The position numbers and the translations under genes were made by a program. This document shows positions 60,309-64,000 of a DNA stretch of 64,000 nt, piece after piece (positions within the stretch are counted from its first letter, which is position 1; every line of letters begins with the position of its first letter). Source of the DNA: Ulota crispa. Its lineage: Eukaryota > Streptophyta > Bryopsida > Orthotrichales > Orthotrichaceae. The notes under the pieces are model-generated. The model saw nothing but the letters and a program-made list of their open reading frames with translations, was not told where the DNA came from and ran no database searches. Where the stretch lies: the NCBI GenBank assembly GCA_963920765.1, contig OY987244.1, positions 6,760,501-6,824,500 of the forward strand, written 5' to 3'.

Positions 60309-60870
60309 ATGGCGACTACTGACTGTGCGGGAATGAAATTTTGCTCAACAGAAAGAAGAAGAACCAGCTTAGCACGCACAAAGCGAAGAGAGTCAGAGCT
60401 CTGTAATGACTTATGACTTGATGATGATACAAGAAAGCTTGTTCTGAACACTAATGGCGACTACTGACAGTGCGGAATGAAATTTTGCTAAACAGAAAGA
60501 GCAAGAATTAGTTTAGCACGCTCAAAGCAAAGAGAGAGAGCTGATGACTTGATGATGATTCAAGAAAGCTTGTTCTGAACATAAATGGCGACTGACAGTG
60601 CGGAATGAAATTTTGCTACAACAGAAAGAGTAAGAATTAGTTTAGCAAGAGAAAGCGCAGAGAGAGAGAGAGCTCTGTAATGACTTGATGATGATGATGA
60701 TTCAAGAAACTTGTTCTGAACACAAATGGCGACTACTGACAGTGCGGAATGAAAACTTTGCTAAACAGAAAGAGCAAGAAGAATTATGCTTAGCACGCAA
60801 AAGCGAAGAGAGAGCTCTGTAATGACTTATGACTTGATGATGATGATAATTCAAGAAAGCTTGTTCTGCA
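60309..60870. repeat. Four-copy tandem repeat of about 131-145 bp upstream of the VQ gene
   Basis: Units begin ATGGCGACTACTGACAGTGC at 60309, 60454, 60585 (with a small deletion) and 60726. Each ends TTCAAGAAAGCTTGTTCTGA. They differ by short indels in AGAGAGAG and GATGATGAT runs. It lies about 270 bp upstream of the VQ start codon. Confidence 0.92.
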
Positions 60871-61314
60871 TCGCTCGCGGCGTCGATCGCTTTTGTATGA
60901 ATGAGGCGATTGAGCAGCAACAGCCGTATCATGGCATCCGAATCCACGGACACGGCAAGAAAAGCGAAGACTGGCGTAGTGCGGCCCTACGTTTTGCTGG
61001 CGGCCTGGCCTGGGGCGATGCTTCAAAGAGCCTAGCATAGAAATTACCTCAACAACATCATGTCGCAAATCTCGGCATCTAAAAATACAGCCCCCGCGCG
61101 ACGTCACAAACCAAGTCGGCTACAGTAATTTGCCCCATCCACTTTCACCGGTTCACGTCAACACTCGACACCCGCGACGGCGACGACGACGTGCCTAGGT
61201 TATCTGTAGGACGCCCCTCGACGAACTCGCAACAGTGAAACCCTCGCGGCGTTGTCCCTACTGGAGGCTTCCATTGTTAGACCATGCGGTGATGCGGGCA
61301 TGCGCTCGAGGCTC
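60871..61314. other. GC-rich intergenic
   Basis: CG-rich stretch (for example GACGGCGACGACGACG near 61180) with open frames on both strands but no domain. It could be a far-upstream regulatory region of the VQ gene or of a plus-strand gene that I cannot identify. Confidence 0.3.
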
Positions 61315-61480
61315 CTCCAACGGGCTTCCCAATTGGTCCTCCAACGGCCCATTCAACGGCCCCTCCAACGGGCCCTTTAACGTGCTCTCCAACGCACTCT
61401 CCAACTGGCCATACAACGGGCGCTTCAACGCATTTTGTAACGGGCCCTCCCACGCACTCTCCAACGGGCTCGGTTTACTG
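61315..61480. repeat. Degenerate 12-bp repeat, TCCAACGGGCCC type
   Basis: About 13 units of variants of TCCAACGGGCCC. Being a multiple of three, it opens frames on both strands (SNGP-like on the plus strand). I regard these as by-products of the repeat. Confidence 0.8.
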
Positions 61481-61506
61481 CACATTCGTGTATGTGGGGC
61501 CACTAA

Positions 61507-61830
61507 GGCCCGGTTCAAACTAGTGTCCGGCCGGAAATTTCTCAAACGTGATTGGTTGAGATTTGGCTTTTCTCCGCTGTTGAGTTCAAACTGCGGGTTT
61601 GTCTAGTACTTTTACATCCATCTTCACCACCATGGAGACCACCTTATATAAACACGTCAGTGGTCAAGATAGTGCAGATTTGGGGCCTGCTCCAAGGGTG
61701 GTACCAAACTTGTCCGGCAGAGGCACACTCTTGGATGACACACAATTACACGGCAAAGTTTCTATCGGCCAAAACATTGGATGGGGTGCCGATTTTTGTG
61801 TCTTGGCTGGTCGCTAGTCTAAACCGGGCC
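61507..61830. mobile_element. Tourist-like (PIF/Harbinger) MITE
   Basis: GGCCCGGTTCAAACTAGTG at the left and CGCTAGTCTAAACCGGGCC at the right, flanked by TAA on both sides (61504-61506, 61831-61833). The 3-bp TAA duplication and GGCC-start ends are typical of Tourist MITEs. 324 bp. Pieces with GCTAGTCTGAACC near 1411-1423 and TCTGAACCGGGCCC near 1610 suggest older relatives. Confidence 0.8.
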
Positions 61831-61833
61831 TAA

Positions 61834-63151
61834 TGGACTATGGAGGAGCTTTGATTTTTCATATTCCATCAAATGTAAGAGCATCTCTAGCCATGCACTT
61901 CAAACGGAGAAGTATTGAGCCCTTGCTTGGTCGGTGTGTGAAAATGAGATCCAATGGGGACGAGTCATTTGGGAAAATTCGGCCGGCCTTTTCAAGCATG
62001 TCCTTTGACACCTCAAGCTCTAGTGCGCTTGAAAGTAGCGATTTTATTTTCTGGAAAATTTAATTGTTTACCTTCCAAATAAGGAAAAAAAATCAAGAGT
62101 TGTCGTTGTTTGTTGGAGAGCTCCCTCACATGTTTCTAGGAATAAGGAATAAGGTCGTTGATGTTGTTTGTAAGAGCAAATATGGGCGCCGATTTCGAGA
62201 GGTCTAGCAAGGAACGTTGGCTCTCCAACTCGGAGCTGCTCCCTTCAATAGATTACAATATTTCAAATCTCCTTTGGTACCCTTTGTTAGGCGAGCAAGG
62301 TTGATGTCTAGAAATTTACCATCTGGAGATTGAATATCAAATTTTTTGTTCATTCAAAGAATCGGATTTGCAATTGAACCTTGGAAGGGGGTAAAACTGA
62401 CCAACCCAACTTCTTACTTCTATCCTTGTTTATAAAAAAGGTTAAGCAGTTCCACCTTGGCTCCATAACACATATGGACATTACATCTCACCCCTCCAAC
62501 AAATTTCTTCACATTTTATAGTATGTAAATATTTACTAGTATTACAATAATTTTTATCACTGATTATTGCAACAAATTTTAAAGAGTCTAGCAACAACAT
62601 CAAATATGTGGAAAAACAAATTAGTAGCATTGAAGTTGCAAACTATATAAAATCCTAGTATTCAAAATGCGCCTCCAAGTGCCCAAGCAATGAGTCATGT
62701 GGTAGCTTTCCAAGAAAAGACATCCTAATTGTTAAGGCAACCTAATCATAATTGCAACATTTAGTGTAACATTTCTGGAATCCAGCAACAATTTCCAAAC
62801 TATAAAAATACAAAATATATTTAATAAAAGCATGGAAGTCGTTTACGGAAGAGGAATATGACTTTGCTTTTCAAACCAATGATTGGAAAGGGTCAATTAT
62901 CAATTCAAAGTGTGCCAACTGAAATGGCAAAAAACTAGCTGAACTTTGAAACTAGCTCACAAAAGAATAAGCTAGATTATCCAAAAATAAAGATTATTAT
63001 GACTTGTTGTACTATAATTATAAAAAATCGTATGCACGCCAAGGGAAACATCGTTTGAAGTTGGAATACAAAATTTTAGCTCGTGAAGCCCAAAAAATTC
63101 CCCAAAGGCTAGTACAAAACATTGTGGATTTGTGTTATTTGCCAAATCTAT
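61834..63151. other. Intergenic with a dispersed repeat
   Basis: TAAGAGCATCTCTAGCCATG near 61878 looks like another MITE end. 62510-62780 is a copy of the dispersed repeat at 9160-9480 (AATTGTTAAGGCAACCTAAT near 62730). No gene is seen. Confidence 0.4.
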
Positions 63152-64000
63152 TTAACCCCTAAAGGTCCAAGTGATCCTTTGGAGGTCAAATGGGGTTTCA
63201 GGCATGTACCTATAGCTAAACTACTTTATATGATTTTTTGAAACTTTTACTGAAGGTGGGAAACTTTTACTAAAGGTGGGGAATTCAAAGATATGTGTGG
63301 GCATCTATTTTTTTCTTCATTCCAACATTTATTAAAGAAGTTATGCATGAATAATTGAAAAACAAGGGAGAAGTGGGCAGCCCAAAAAAATTTGAGTTTT
63401 TTTAAAATATAAATTAGAAACTGGTTTGTCAAAATTATATGTATGTGGGAAGCTTTGAATCATTCAATTTTGATTAATGAGATGAAAGTTATGAGAAGTT
63501 TTAGTTTGCGGATAGGTATGGGACTCCCAAACCTCCATTTCTTTTGCCCCTTGTAAAATTTGGTGCTTTACTTTTTTTAGCTCTTTGTATATTTGTTTTT
63601 TGACTTTTATTTTTCCCAAGTTGTCGTAAACTAAGATTCCTTGGTTTTCACCATTTGGATCAAAGTAATACAAGTTTTTGAATTTTACATAAATCCTCCA
63701 ATTTTGCCTAGTGTATATGCAAATTTCATGACCTTACGATATTGCAAGACTGTACAAAGTATGATGCACACCTACAGTTGATTTGAAAATTCTCCCACAC
63801 ATACCTAACTTGGTCTTCTACATGAGAAAAAAAAACCTCAATTTTGCGTAGAGCAATTTTTTTGATATAGGAGTGGTCAAAGGCTTCTAAAATTTTTGGG
63901 CAGCAGATAAAAAAAACTTTTTATTCACTTCAGATGTCAATACCTCACTCATGTACATTTAGAATGAGCTGATTTTTCCCACAAGTACCTCCTGTAGTAT
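63152..64000. mobile_element. TTAA-bounded (piggyBac-like) element, first family, running off the window
   Basis: TTAA, CCCCTAAAGGTCCAAGTG at the left, then GCATGTACCTATAGCTAAAC and GATTTTTTGAAACTTTTACT match the 57818 copy. A 20-bp segment around AACTTTTACTGAAGGTGG is duplicated. The right end is beyond the window. No transposase is visible in the part present. Confidence 0.65.

Noticed and set aside
1-64000. LTR retrotransposon, endogenous virus, CRISPR array, rRNA or tRNA gene
   Set aside because: No paired long terminal repeats, no polymerase, integrase or capsid motifs, no regularly spaced spacer array and no cloverleaf sequence were recognised by eye.

Overview
This window is nuclear DNA from a land plant. 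It is AT-rich, densely packed with transposons, and holds very little host coding sequence. Two things point to a land plant. One is a single-exon gene for a VQ-motif protein at 59589-60035 on the minus strand. The other is the mix of plant-type DNA transposons: CACTA/En-Spm with DUF4216 and DUF4218, PIF/Harbinger, Tourist-like and Stowaway-like elements, and many MITEs. I cannot name the lineage. I recognised no LTR retrotransposon, virus-derived gene, rRNA, tRNA or CRISPR array.

Layout. Positions 1-10.4 kb are a patchwork of MITEs, including three copies of two families bounded by TTAA, an element with a 26-bp minisatellite, and several dispersed repeats. From 10.4 to 14.5 kb lies a decayed PIF/Harbinger element, with its MYB/SANT-like ORF on the minus strand and its DDE transposase on the plus strand. 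A very large CACTA element (14500-47574, about 33 kb, 3-bp target duplication TTA) is inserted near the 3' end of that Harbinger transposase. The CACTA carries a spliced TNP2-type transposase gene on the minus strand (22068-27627) and a spliced TnpA-like gene on the plus strand (32207-40585), transcribed away from each other. It also has two arms of about 7 kb with opposite strand composition, and exon-like pieces of unknown genes in both arms. A second, smaller CACTA (34377-37937, target duplication CCC) sits inside it and itself contains a fold-back MITE. From 47.6 to 58.5 kb is another MITE-rich stretch that includes a hairpin of about 1 kb with nearly identical 0.5-kb arms. The VQ gene follows, with a four-copy tandem repeat upstream of its start, then a GC-rich 12-bp repeat, a Tourist-like MITE, and a TTAA-bounded element that runs off the window.

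How the parts fit together. The two CACTA genes correspond to the two proteins a CACTA element needs: a TNP2-type transposase and a TnpA-like DNA-binding partner. Both look dead, with several in-frame stops each. Almost every stop can be explained as CGA to TGA or CAG to TAG, which are CG and CHG contexts and are expected after long cytosine methylation of a plant transposon. The short CACTA and the many MITEs have no coding capacity and would have depended on relatives elsewhere. The VQ gene is the only intact-looking host gene; its family partners WRKY transcription factors.
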